This document shows positions 12,629-22,826 of a DNA stretch of 64,000 nt, piece by piece. The stretch is from Typha latifolia (lineage: Eukaryota > Streptophyta > Magnoliopsida > Poales > Typhaceae): positions 496,001-560,000 of the forward strand of contig CM034103.1 of NCBI GenBank assembly GCA_019914945.1, in the 5' to 3' direction. The notes below the pieces were generated by a model. That model did no database searches, was not told where the DNA came from, and worked only from the letters and a program-made list of their open reading frames with translations. The position numbers were made by a program, and so were the translations under genes. Within the stretch, counting starts at the first letter, position 1. Each line of letters starts with the position of its first letter.

Positions 12629-12630
<2 letters not shown>
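10533..12630. other. Intergenic region between CFM3 and the LBD gene
   Basis: These 2.1 kb hold the divergent upstream regions of CFM3 (minus) and the LBD gene (plus). The first 150 bases or so next to CFM3 are less AT-rich and probably contain its leader. The rest is strongly AT-rich with short ATAT runs. ORFs present (for example 85 codons from 11119) have no recognisable features. No RNA gene or transposon was recognised. Confidence 0.5.

Positions 12631-12663
<33 letters not shown>
12631..12663. repeat. (TC)n microsatellite just upstream of the LBD start
   Basis: A CT dinucleotide run of 33 bases ends 50 bases before the ATG of the LBD gene, so it lies in the leader or core promoter. Pyrimidine runs of this kind are common around plant transcription starts. 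Confidence 0.9.
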
Positions 12664-12667
<4 letters not shown>

Positions 12668-12713
12668 CGACTTTAAAAGATTCCAAAATTTAGAGGAAAA
12701 AGAGAAGGAGAAG

Positions 12714-13342
12714 ATGAGGATGAGCTGCAATGGATGTCGAGTACTTCGCAAGGGATGCAGCGACGACTGCAGTATACGACCGTGCCTGCAGTGGATCAAG
12801 AACCCGGAGGCCCAAGCCAACGCCACCGTCTTCCTCGCCAAGTTCTACGGCCGCGCCGGCCTCGTCAACCTCATCGACGCCGGGCCCCAAAACCTCCGAC
12901 CCGGTTAGTTCGTTTGTTTTTTTTCCTACAGTGGCCTGGAATGGGATGAAGTTTGAATTGAGCCATGTTTTATTTATTATCATTATTATTATTATTTGCA
13001 GCGGTATTTCGATCGCTGCTCTACGAAGCGTGCGGCCGAGTGGTGAATCCGATCTACGGCGCGGTGGGTCTACTCTGGTCGGGGAAGTGGGACGCGTGCC
13101 AGGCCGCCGTCCAGGCTGTTCTTCGAGGCGAGGCGCTCGTGCCCGTCGCGTGCGACATCCGCCACGACGCCGACAAGGTGTCCAAGAGCCGAGCCGCGGC
13201 CCGGTCTAAGCGGCGGCCGGAGGCGGCATCTCACTTGAGCGAGGAGGAGGAGGAGGAGGAGGAGGAGGAGGTGGTGGTGGGGTTGGAGCTGACGCTCGGA
13301 TTCGAGTATAATTATTTGAAACCGGCGAGAGGAGATCAATAG
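12714..13342 (+). CDS. LBD (LOB-domain) class II transcription factor, LBD40/41/42-like
   Basis: Exons 12714-12903 and 13002-13342 (donor GTTAGT, acceptor TTTGCAG) join in frame as [15 protein letters not shown] to give 176 residues. The LOB domain starts at the N-terminus: [19 protein letters not shown] has the zinc-finger-like CX2CX6CX3C (Cys 5, 8, 15, 19). The GAS block continues through [11 protein letters not shown] and [16 protein letters not shown]. There is no leucine-zipper-like LX6LX3LX6L, which marks class II. The beginning fits the LBD40/41/42 branch better than LBD37-39. After the domain come a basic stretch ([11 protein letters not shown]), ten Glu encoded by a GAG repeat, and LELTLGF, an LxLxL EAR-type repression motif. 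It is expected to be a nuclear DNA-binding repressor. At 176 residues it is short for this branch because the tail is reduced. Confidence 0.93.
13241..13270 (+). repeat. (GAG)10 trinucleotide repeat coding for poly-Glu in the LBD gene
   Basis: Ten GAG triplets encode ten Glu directly before [11 protein letters not shown]. The repeat is in the coding frame, so length changes keep the frame and alter the spacing between the LOB domain and the EAR motif. Confidence 0.9.
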
Positions 13343-13426
13343 GAAGATCCTAAAGGAGCTAGTTTGTTGTAGAGGTTGCATGTTTTATGGATTTTAGCCA
13401 ACTTTAATCCATCTCATAATATATAT

Positions 13427-13432
13427 AATAAA
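13427..13432 (+). terminator. Candidate poly(A) signal of the LBD gene
   Basis: AATAAA lies 85 bases past the stop codon and is followed by a T-rich stretch. Pattern only. Confidence 0.4.
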
Positions 13433-13944
13433 TCCCTGCGTTGATGTTCTCTTTCTCTTCTTCTTTTTAATTTTCTTTTTCTTTTCAGGGGTTCCTAATT
13501 AACTTGATCTTATGAATGCCTGTGTTTTATCCTAACTAGATAGAAGATGATGAATTCATAGATAATAGACAAAGAATCCCAATTCTTGAGAGTAACATAG
13601 AAATATTTTACGAAACTTTTCAAGCACACAAATTAAAATTAAATGTGATGCATTTTTTGTTTCTTAGAGTCGCTGCGTCATAATGATATGCACTAAACAT
13701 TTCGTTGACCAAAAGAAAATGAGATATTACAAAGACCATTCTTAAAATGGCTTTCAATATGTTTGTAGAAAATTCATCTCAAGTTGGCATCATATATATA
13801 TATATATATTTCTTAACGACTTGTTTTCTTCTACATTATATAATATAATTGACAAAAGTTAGTCACACCAGGAAAGCTTTAATATATATATATGTATATA
13901 TATATAATTGTTGCTTCTTAAACTTTAATAATCTCTATTATTCC

Positions 13945-13947
<3 letters not shown>

Positions 13948-13997
<50 letters not shown>
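13948..13997. repeat. (TC)n microsatellite
   Basis: An uninterrupted CT dinucleotide run of about 50 bases in the intergenic region downstream of the LBD gene. Confidence 0.9.
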
Positions 13998-13998
<1 letters not shown>

Positions 13999-14685
13999 AT
14001 TAACAAAAGTTTATGTTTCTTTTAGGTAAATCATGAGATCATCCAAGATTCTCTAACACCTATTTGTTCCAAAAGTTGTTTAACTAAAGTGATTAAATAA
14101 GTCGGCGTGTGGTCTTCACAATGTTTTTCCCACATGTGGTAGCCTCAAAAGAAGACTTGGATCCAACCAAACCGTACAATATTGCATCCCTCGTTTAAGG
14201 AACAAGTTGCGGATAGAGTAACCTTGGAACATTGAATAAGGTCATAGGAGTTTGATGTGCAAATTTAAATTATTGTCCTATGGTCTTAAAGTGGGCCTTA
14301 CTAAATTCATAGTTAGAGTAGAAGGAATCATGATGAAGATTTAATTAATTCCCACTCCTCATTTTCCTCTATTGATTTCACCTACTTGCTCTAGAACGTT
14401 CTGAAACAACACTTGTTAATCTTTACAATAGTATTTACTATAGTTTCTTTCATAAGCTTAATCTAGTCCCAATCAACCCATCCATATACTTCACACTACC
14501 CTTACTTTTGTTTTCTCAAGAGAATTGGGCATTTAATGGTGTACTAAGTTAAACTAATGTTGTTGGGATTTGAATTCTATAACACTCAGTATATTATAAT
14601 TTATAAATTCTTTTAATTATTTGAGCACTATCTCATGAGCCTTCACACTACCTGTACATGAGAGGAATAAATTTAATAATTTAAC

Positions 14686-14708
14686 CTATATATATATATA
14701 TATATATT
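14686..14708. repeat. (TA)n microsatellite
   Basis: A perfect TA dinucleotide run of about 23 bases in AT-rich intergenic DNA. Confidence 0.85.
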
Positions 14709-15639
14709 TTAAAAAAACCTACTGTGGTTTAGCCAAATTACACGAAATTTTCATATGCTTTCAACTTAAGCATTTAAGTCTTTTGTGATTTGAGATACAA
14801 TACAATTGTTACTTTTTTAATCATATTTGATGATACTAATCATTAATCAGGTTTTCCACTATAATATTACATTTATATTACAAAAGCACCTTTCCCACCA
14901 AAAGGAAGACATTGTTCACTTGTCACTTATTATGTAGAAAAAAATATATATTACTTCACCTTCTTGTTAAAGATGGACTAAATAGTTGCATTTTAGTCTA
15001 GATCAGAGTGGTGGAGATTTAAGTACTTAAATCAAAAGTATAGGAAAGTTTCATATAATTGGGCTAAACTACAACAGGGTAAAGTGTAACTTTCTCATTA
15101 AACATATAGTCATATGATCGGTTTAAGTATGTCGTTGAATGTGTGCTAATACATTGGTTTATACGATGAACCCTAGTCATGCATGAAAGAAAATAAAATG
15201 GTCAAACTGGCTGATGTACCCAAACAAAATCACATGAGTTTTGCTTGCATCGAAGACCAATCTGTAGATGTAATTTAATTGGAAGTTAAATGAACCTTGC
15301 TTCAAACCAATTTTGAGCCCATGACTAATGAACAAACTAAGGCAGCCCTAGCAGCTTCCTTTGCTGGGGTCCCAGAAATTTTTTCTTTTATCTTTTTCTT
15401 TCTCTCTCTCTCTCCTACTTCTTAATACGATTCGATCATGTGGATCAAATCAATCGAGTTAGCTAATTAGTTAAATTTATTTATTACTTTAAATTTCAAA
15501 TAAAATGGATGAAAGTGTAATATGATGAATTGGACTCGATCTACTATGATTTTACTTTTTTTAAATAGGTATAATTATAAGTTAATTATCGTGTGTGGAA
15601 TGATAATTAACTCGGAGTTCAAACCCATGCAAGAATTTA

Positions 15640-16100
15640 GGTGAAGAGGCCGGCCTGGTTTAATCTGGTTGGGCAAATGGGCCAATTTAGATTAATACGA
15701 TCGACCTACGTGGCAATTCAAAGCCCGTTGGAGTAAAATAATTTATAACGGAGCGATGCCCTGAGACAAAAAGGTCAACGAGATTCCAATCCAAACCGCT
15801 AGCCGACAAATCTCCCGCATCATCCTCCGTGTCATCACCTGACCTCTGACTCAATGCCGCATAGATATGTCTATGCGGAAACGAGCCAAAATTGAACGCC
15901 AGCAGATACCCTCGCAGAGGGGATGTATGCGGAAGCTCGTACGCGGGTTCTTCTGTTCATCTGATCCTAAAATTAGTGTACGAACGAGAGAGTGAGTACT
16001 CGCAGTTGCAGAGGGGAGTGAATTCTATGCGGACGCTTTGCTACGGATAGATATCCATGTAAGGCCTCAAGATACGATAATACGGAGGAGCAGCAGCAGC
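15640..16100. other. GC-richer intergenic block with palindrome and repeated TATGCGGA
   Basis: This block is clearly less AT-rich than its surroundings but has no long ORF on either strand. It contains the near-palindrome CCGCATAGATATGTCTATGC plus GG at 15857-15878. The core TATGCGGA recurs at about 15872, 15925 and 16026. A CAG/AGC triplet run follows near 16090. It could be a leader or promoter of an unseen transcript, or a fragment of a mobile element. I cannot decide between these. Confidence 0.4.
15857..15878. repeat. Inverted repeat, 9-bp arms, 4-bp loop
   Basis: CCGCATAGA and TCTATGCGG are exact reverse complements around TATG. The arm sequence TATGCGG is repeated nearby as single copies. 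Confidence 0.85.
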
Positions 16101-16339
16101 AGCAGCAAAGGAGTCAATCTTCTCTTCAACCATTTTAGATCCTACTTTTAGTACTTCTTAAATTTCTATTAAAAAAAAAGTAAAAAGAAAATTAAAAGGG
16201 TAAAAGATCTTGAAAAAAGATACAAGAAAAAAAAAGTCTCTTCTTTTTTTTCATAAATTAAGCAAGACAATGTATGACAAGAATCTCCCGTTTATGATTA
16301 CAAACATGCCCAACAAAAAAGAAGAAGCCAAAAGCATAT

Positions 16340-16343
<4 letters not shown>

Positions 16344-16381
<38 letters not shown>
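16344..16381. repeat. (TA)n microsatellite
   Basis: A TA dinucleotide run of about 38 bases, about 115 bases downstream (3') of the CLE gene's stop codon. Confidence 0.9.
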
Positions 16382-16385
<4 letters not shown>

Positions 16386-16496
16386 GAGATTCTACCAATA
16401 CAAAGCCCTCTATAGTTGCTTGCCTCTTTTGCTCTTCATGCATGCATGCATGTAAGGAGAAAGGAGATCTTATGTGAAATTCCACAGTGGTTGGAA

Positions 16497-16757
16497 CTAC
16501 CTGTTGTGGAGCGGATCCGGGCAGCTCGGCACCTGCCGCTTGCTCTCGTCGAGGCCTTTCACCGCCGCAGCCGGAGAGGGATCGAGGGGGGCAGGCCTTC
16601 TTCCTATGGCCGGGAACGCCTCAATTTTACTCCTGGAGCTGGTGGAAATTATCCGAATTGCCACCACGCTGTGGTCGTCGACGCAGACCCATGCGAAGAC
16701 GAGGAGAGCGAGGCAAATGGCTCCTCTCCTCCTCCCCCTCTTCCCATCCACCGACAT
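16497..16757 (-). CDS. CLE27: CLE27-like signalling peptide precursor
   Basis: An intronless ORF of 86 codons on the minus strand. It encodes a short basic N-terminus, a hydrophobic signal segment (AICLALLVFAWVCV), a variable middle and the C-terminal CLE motif RQVPSCPDPLHN followed by R and the stop. CLE precursors are secreted and cut to 12-13-residue peptides with hydroxylated prolines. These are sensed by leucine-rich-repeat receptor kinases of the CLV1/BAM type. The size, signal peptide and motif placed at the very C-terminus all fit the family. Position 6 is Cys rather than the common Gly; from family knowledge Arabidopsis CLE27 has the same VPSCPDPLHN core, so I assign this gene to that type. 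The codon is TGC, one change from GGC. The peptide's biological role in this plant is unknown. Confidence 0.9.
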   Translation of the reverse strand: MSVDGKRGRRRGAICLALLVFAWVCVDDHSVVAIRIISTSSRSKIEAFPAIGRRPAPLDPSPAAAVKGLDESKRQVPSCPDPLHNR

Positions 16758-18278
16758 AGCCGGAGATATGACCTCAGCGTGACGCTATCTCGCCCCACCA
16801 CATCGATCCCTTCGAGAGTGAGAGTGAGAGTGAGTAGAGGGAGCAGCAGCAGTATGGCGAAGGCCTAGTTTAAGAGAAGTGGTGTATAATATTTCACCCA
16901 TAGTTAATCCATTAAATTACGGGAAATGCCATTCGGCGTACTTGAGACAAACAGTACTGTGCCGTTAATGGCGAGGCCTGTTCGTAAATTTGAATTCGCA
17001 AGGGGACCGATTTAAATTATGCTGTCGGATTAAAAGAGGTGCATGCGAACCGAACAGCTGCGGCCATTCCATTCGGCTTAAATACTGGGCCCCAGTTTTC
17101 AGAGAGAGCAATGATAGTATATACTATAAAGTTTGGGGCCCATTGGAAGATCTCTGAAAACATCGTCATTGGTTAAAACTGCAATCGATTTTTATACAAA
17201 TACCCCCAAAAGTTACCGCTTTGGTTGCTTTAGACTTTCTACTACTAATCATATGCAAATTAGTGTCATAACGATTACCGAGCTGCTATATATCACATTT
17301 CTTTCAGTCGATTGAGAACCCTTTTGGCTTTTGAGGGGTCTTTTCTTGTCTGCTGAAGAAGACGAGAACGTTGTAAAGCGTATCGCTCGCTGTGTACTTG
17401 GCAAACCCAAAGCAAAAGGTTGGCGTTTTGCTTCGCCTTTGGCTGCTTCTGTTCGTCTCCTTCGTCTCTCCCTCCCCCTCTTCGCTCCCAGCTTTGTCTT
17501 CCCCGCTTGGGATGTAACACCCAATTCATCACTCCCCAGAAAGTGGTCGTCTGAATCTCGCTGACTTCTAAACCGGCACTGTGCTCGGCTCGACCCAGAC
17601 GAGACCTGTAAAAGAGTGAGTCCGGTTGTCCAGATACTTCAAGCTCTGATACTTCGTAAGATCATCAATTGATCTAAAAACTATGATTTATATTATGAAC
17701 TGAAGCAAGAATTTCTTGAACCACATGGAACGACCTGCACAAATACTCCACGGAGAAGCAAAAAAACCTGTTTGTTTCTCATTGCGAGGTATAAGGAACG
17801 AACGGATTTTCTACCTATTGGTATAAATCGATTGCAGAAGAGTGTTATTACATCTACCGTTACATGACAAGTTCTACAAATAACAAACACAGATCACAGG
17901 GGTTAAAACAACGTACCGGAGCTGTCCACATCAGTGACTACGGGTGATACTGTTGATATTCGCAACATAAAAACCTAAGAACAAATGAGATCAGATGGTC
18001 CAACCAACCCTGGACCATTTGTTCTGAGATGCAGGGATAAGCAAACTAAGAAAGTTCGGCCAAGCTACTGTTACAATGAAAATACGCTTAAGAAAGGCAT
18101 ATGATCTGTAGGATTCAGTATCTAGTACATGGCAAAACCATACCAAAGCTTTAATTGCCTCGGCAAAAGGCGAACTTGGTGGAGAAACTTTGAGGACACT
18201 TTACAACTAAATAATCCATATTTATGATGTGTCACCAGTTTCCTTTCAGTGCTGAAAGAATTGTCAGAGCGTCATGCT
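16758..18278. other. Intergenic region between CLE27-like and ClpP3 genes
   Basis: The region holds the promoter side of the CLE gene (16758 onwards) and the 3' untranslated side of ClpP3 (towards 18278). A less AT-rich segment at about 17290-17640, preceded by TATATAT near 17287, looks like a transcribed leader. Its ORFs on both strands begin at non-ATG codons, so I do not call a gene. Confidence 0.45.
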
Positions 18279-21200
18279 TCATGTTGCTGTTGTGGCCTCC
18301 TTAGGCTGTTCTGTGTCTTTCTCTTCATCATTTTTGGTCCCACTATTATGTCCATTTTGGAAAAACTTCTGCTCTGAAGGCAGGTTCTGCTTGGCTTTTC
18401 TACTCCCCTCGATCTTCCACATGTCCCATACACGAGTTTTAGGAGGAGCTGTGGCATCTGCAATGGGCGCAACCAACCCAGGTTTCCCATCATCTATAAC
18501 GGTGTCAATCAACCCATATTCCTTGGCTTCCCAGGGATTCATGAAGTTGTCACGGTCTGTATCCATTTCAATCTGTAAGCCAAATATGACATACTCAGTA
18601 AGCTCAGTTATTGAGATACAAGTAGCAGTGAAATTATCAGTAGCAAAACTATTAAGCTAACCTGTTGCTCGGGTTTTCCTGTGATTCTTGACAAAATTTT
18701 GTTCATCTTTACCCTGTGGTACATCATCTCCCTAATTTGTAATCCCATATCTGTTGTCTGCATAACAAAAGTGTATATATATATATGAGTTCCGATGAAA
18801 CAACTTGCTATTCAAATACAGGAAAACAACTTCGAAGGCAAAAAAGCAACTCTTTAGAGTTAAACAGAACAGAAGACATACTTCAACATTACACTCAAAT
18901 AAGATATAGTAATCTCAAAAGTTTCGAATCTAATGGTTTTGAAATAAAATCAATCGGAGATCCAGATAAAAAATGATGGCTAAAATAGTGAAGCAAGATC
19001 AAAATGAGTGAAAAATCGAAGTTGTGAAGGTCATCGAAGAGTGGCAAACAGCTGTGGAATGGTGGTGGTCAACCGTAAGAGTGAGTGGCTCGTGAAAGTA
19101 GATGATAGCTAAAATTTGAAGGTGAAAATAAAGTTTCTAACTTAGATATACTCCTAGGAAAAATAGACTGTTACGATTGAAATTAATACAAGGTAAATAA
19201 ATTTAACTTAACTTAACTTAATATTTATTTCAGGCATAAACAATTAGGGATGCACTTCACATATTTATAAAGGTTAATCCTAAACGACTTTCATTAAAAT
19301 TTACCTTATTAGTTTTTCTAATTCAACTAAGATTCTTGCTTTAAGGTAATTAGAATTCTTGTCTTAAGAGCTTTCCTAACTTAATTGGACTTACCCTAGT
19401 GACTTACATAAGCATAAATCGATTAAGAGATAAATAGACTCGACTCAACTGACTCGACTAACTTAACCCACGTGGTCGGATCGTAACATTTAACAAGTCA
19501 TTTTAGTTTTCTGTTTGAAGGAACATCAACAATTCAACATATCATTTGTTCTAAGTCTACCTTAAGTTTGTGAATTTGTCATTCTTGCAAAAGTTGCATG
19601 CATGTGTTAAGGATGTCCAGATTGTAACTAATATATAATGCATGTCGCAATTATGATTTGTTTGACAGATCAAGATCTACTACAGAAAAGAGAAGTTGCT
19701 TTGACAAATGAATATCACTGTACATGTGAAAGCAGGTGATCTATACTCGTCATTGAAATGCAGTCTCAAGCTAGAAAATGCAATAGAAATATGATACATA
19801 TGGTTTTCACAGAAGTCAAATAAGCAGAAATGCTACCAAAGTTTTACTTCTGATTTAGGGCAAGAAAGGAAAGGCATTAACCAGCAATCACTAACTTACT
19901 TTTCCTCCAGCAGTTCCTAATGGTTGATGAATCATGATTCTTGCGTTTGGCATGCAAAACCTCTTTCCTTTTGTTCCAGCAGCAAGAAGAAATGCACCCA
20001 TGGATGCAGCAAGACCCAAACAAACAGTAGAGACGTCAGCCTTGCATAACTTCATAGCATCATATATTCCCATTCCTGCAATTGTTGATCCATCAAAAAA
20101 TAAAAAAAATTACCATGTCCAAGTCTAGCATGTAACAGATATCCCACTTCTCAGCATGGTCTGCTAATTGGATAATGTGACAATAATCATGACAAAACAT
20201 TAATAAGATACGCTACACAGCCTCACGTTTCGTTTGTTCAACATATACATTTTAGGAAAATACACAGTTAAAAGAAATGCCATAATTTATCTTCATATAA
20301 AGAGGAAATGTATAATATTGGTCATTATTAGCTTCCAGGTATTATAATTTCTTGATCTGAAATATCAAACTTTCCTCAAAGTAAACTATTTGTAATTCAC
20401 TGTCACATACATCAGCATTTTTCATGTACTGGATTTGGCAGAACGCTTGACTTAAGGTCATAATAAACTGACAAAAGCAACATATATTGGTAGTTTCCCA
20501 TATTCAACTTTCTGTTTCATGATATGTTCCAAACAATATCATCAGACCTTAGCAGAAGTAGATAATTCTCGATGTGTTCTGATGCACATCATTAATTTGG
20601 TCTAGTATTAAACTTGATAAACTGAAAATGTGGAAAATTCCTTAAATCCACCATTGCAACATCTAATGATGCCAATGAGAAATTGTCACGTTATCATATT
20701 ATTGAAGTCATCATATGTTGCATAAATTATCGCAATTTCCTTTTCGTCTGTAATTAGAGTGCCCTTTCAGCTACATCTCATTCTGAATCCAAAAGGCTCT
20801 AGTTCTAGCTTTTGTTTCCTTTTTGTATCTACTTTGGAATGGTGTGTGCCAACCAGCATGAGTATGAACAGCCATTCTTGGCAGCCATATACTTATGGAC
20901 GTGAATATACATACTGATTGCTTATTTAGAAATGAAGCAACAAATTCATACCAGCTGTCACTGAGCCACCAGGTGAATTTATGAACAACTTGATATCCTT
21001 CTTCTGGTCTTCAGCATCCAGAAACAAAATCTGGTTGATAACTAGATCAGCGGTCATTGTGTCCACCTACTCATCATTTGGAAAGAAGAAAAGTAAGAAG
21101 GTAAACATTTGATTAGATTAATATCAGATGAACATACAGATATAACATGAGTTCCAGACGACTCAATTTCCTTTAACAAAATCCCTCGGTAAGAAAACAA

Positions 21201-22316
21201 AATTTCTATAGTATTTAACCCAGAGATAGCTGAAATACCAAAGTGCTAAACAGACGCCTGATATTCTGACTTGTAAATACGTAGAATGTATCTTTGATAG
21301 AACAGTAGAAGAATTTCCAGCAGGAAGGAACAAAATTGAACAGCCAAAGCTAGACAGCACTAAATTTAAAGCTTCCTCATGTCTCAATAAGTATTTTAAA
21401 GGAGTCATTTTGTGGATCACTTCACACTCAGTTTCATACCATGTCCATCTTAATCTTCGACCATTTTCAACTTTCCATATCATACCTTCCTAGCAATCAA
21501 CTCCATTTTCGGATATGAACTCTCAGCTTTGCATCTCCTCATCACCCATCCCATTTAGTTCTTCTGTCTCCTCATATCTGCCTGCTAAAGCTTTGCTCAC
21601 TATTTGCAAATATCATTACTTAACCAGAGCTAATTCTGTAGAATCAACAAATATAAAGAAGTAGCATCCTTGTTTTCTTGAATACCAACTCGTACTACAA
21701 GTAATTTGTTCTTGAATTCTCGACACCAATCTCCTATCTAACCTCCTCCTCCTAATGCACAACTCCAAATTAAACGTTATCAAGGGGGTCAAAGTGATCA
21801 AATACTTCTAAATCGCTTTTCCATCCAAAATATGAACTCAATCTCCTCCACTATTAAAGCAAAAAAGGATCCCTCCACTAAATCGCAAAAAAGTTACATC
21901 TTTCGAATACCAACCAACAAATTCACCTCATTTAATCCAAAAGGAGGTAGCTTATAATTCTAAACGAAATAAAAAAAAACTCAAACCTATTTTTCCAAAA
22001 CCCTTACCTGAGATCCCAAGAAGACTATCCTTTGCCGGAGAAGCATGTTGGTAGTATCCAGCTCCTCGAATCTCGTCAACCATGAAGACCCAACAACCGA
22101 ACTCGACAGATCCCACCCATCCGAAAGCGTCCTCGTCTTCGCCGAGACTTTGATGGAGCTGTCGAATCCTCTTCTCCTCCTGTTGAGTGGAAGCGCTTTG
22201 GCGGAAGGGAAGGGGAAGCCATGGGAAGAGAGGCGAGAGGAGGAGGTGGAGGTGGACGTGGATAAGAAGAGCCTCGGAGAGGACGACGAAGCCGCTAAGG
22301 TTACAATTGCTTCCAT
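18279..22316 (-). CDS. CLPP3: Plastid ATP-dependent Clp protease proteolytic subunit ClpP3
   Basis: Exons on the minus strand: 22316-22008, 21066-20952, 20075-19900, 18757-18662, 18572-18279; 329 residues in frame. The N-terminal 80 or so residues are Ser/Thr-rich and serve as a plastid transit peptide. The ClpP fold begins near [18 protein letters not shown]. The catalytic triad is complete: Ser166 in GLAASMGAF, His191 in IMIHQPLG, Asp236 in [10 protein letters not shown]. The peptide SPGGSVTAG precedes the active Ser region. After the conserved [16 protein letters not shown] there is a C-terminal extension of about 60 residues, which with the sequence [16 protein letters not shown] marks the ClpP3 type. 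ClpP3 is part of the stromal ClpPR core that degrades unfolded and regulated plastid proteins with ClpC/ClpD. The start ATG at 22316 is followed directly by transit-peptide-like sequence. Confidence 0.95.
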
Positions 22317-22826
22317 CTCTCTACTACCTCTCGAGAACGAAGTTGAGATTGTGGAAGTAACAATCAGTCCTACACAAAGATCGAACCTTTTGGGCTTATA
22401 TTTATCAGTTGTTGTTGGGCTTTAGTAGAATTGAGCCCAAATAATCTTTTACGGATCCCATCTTTTTTATACTAACAAAGTTTACAATCTGTTTATTACC
22501 TACAAGTATTTATATTCGTATAAAAAATGGATACAAAATTGTAATAGAAAGTATATTTACTCTACTCGCATTATGTAATAATAGGTTTACATTAGTACAC
22601 TGTTCATGTATATTCACAAGTATCCAACAAAATTTTTCTTGTACAAACTACTACAGTAGTTACAAGAAGGCTGATTCAATGTCGAACTGAAACATATACA
22701 TCAAGACAGACTCCAGAATTCCGTCTTTTGTTCAGTTGTATGATTACCAAAAGGCCATCAACTACAACACTCCTATGAACCTCGAGCTTTTGCCGCCATG
22801 CCATGAAATTGTTCTGGTAGTGACTT
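22317..22826. other. Short gap between ClpP3 start and XPB stop
   Basis: About 510 bases carry the XPB 3' untranslated region and the ClpP3 promoter, both on the minus strand. Near 22450-22660 it is AT-rich. No ORF of note. Confidence 0.6.

Larger units (their letters stand above)
13433..15640. other. AT-rich intergenic DNA with microsatellites
   Basis: No gene is supported. The stretch holds TA runs near 13793-13809, 13881-13908 and 14686-14708 and a long CT run at 13948-13997. I looked for transposon termini, RNA genes and conserved domains and recognised none. Confidence 0.5.

Noticed and set aside
12690..13381. Overlapping ORFs on both strands at the LBD gene
   Set aside because: Other-frame readings of the LBD exons and intron; only the spliced plus-strand model gives the LOB domain.
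16416..16868. 150-codon plus-strand ORF opposite the CLE gene
   Set aside because: Antisense to an ORF with signal peptide and CLE motif; the plus-strand product has no recognisable domain.
17249..17564. ORFs of 77-91 codons on both strands
   Set aside because: All open with TTG or GTG, not ATG, and translate to low-complexity sequence.
19195..19225. AACTT repeats as telomere-like sequence
   Set aside because: The unit is not the plant telomere repeat and only about three copies are present.
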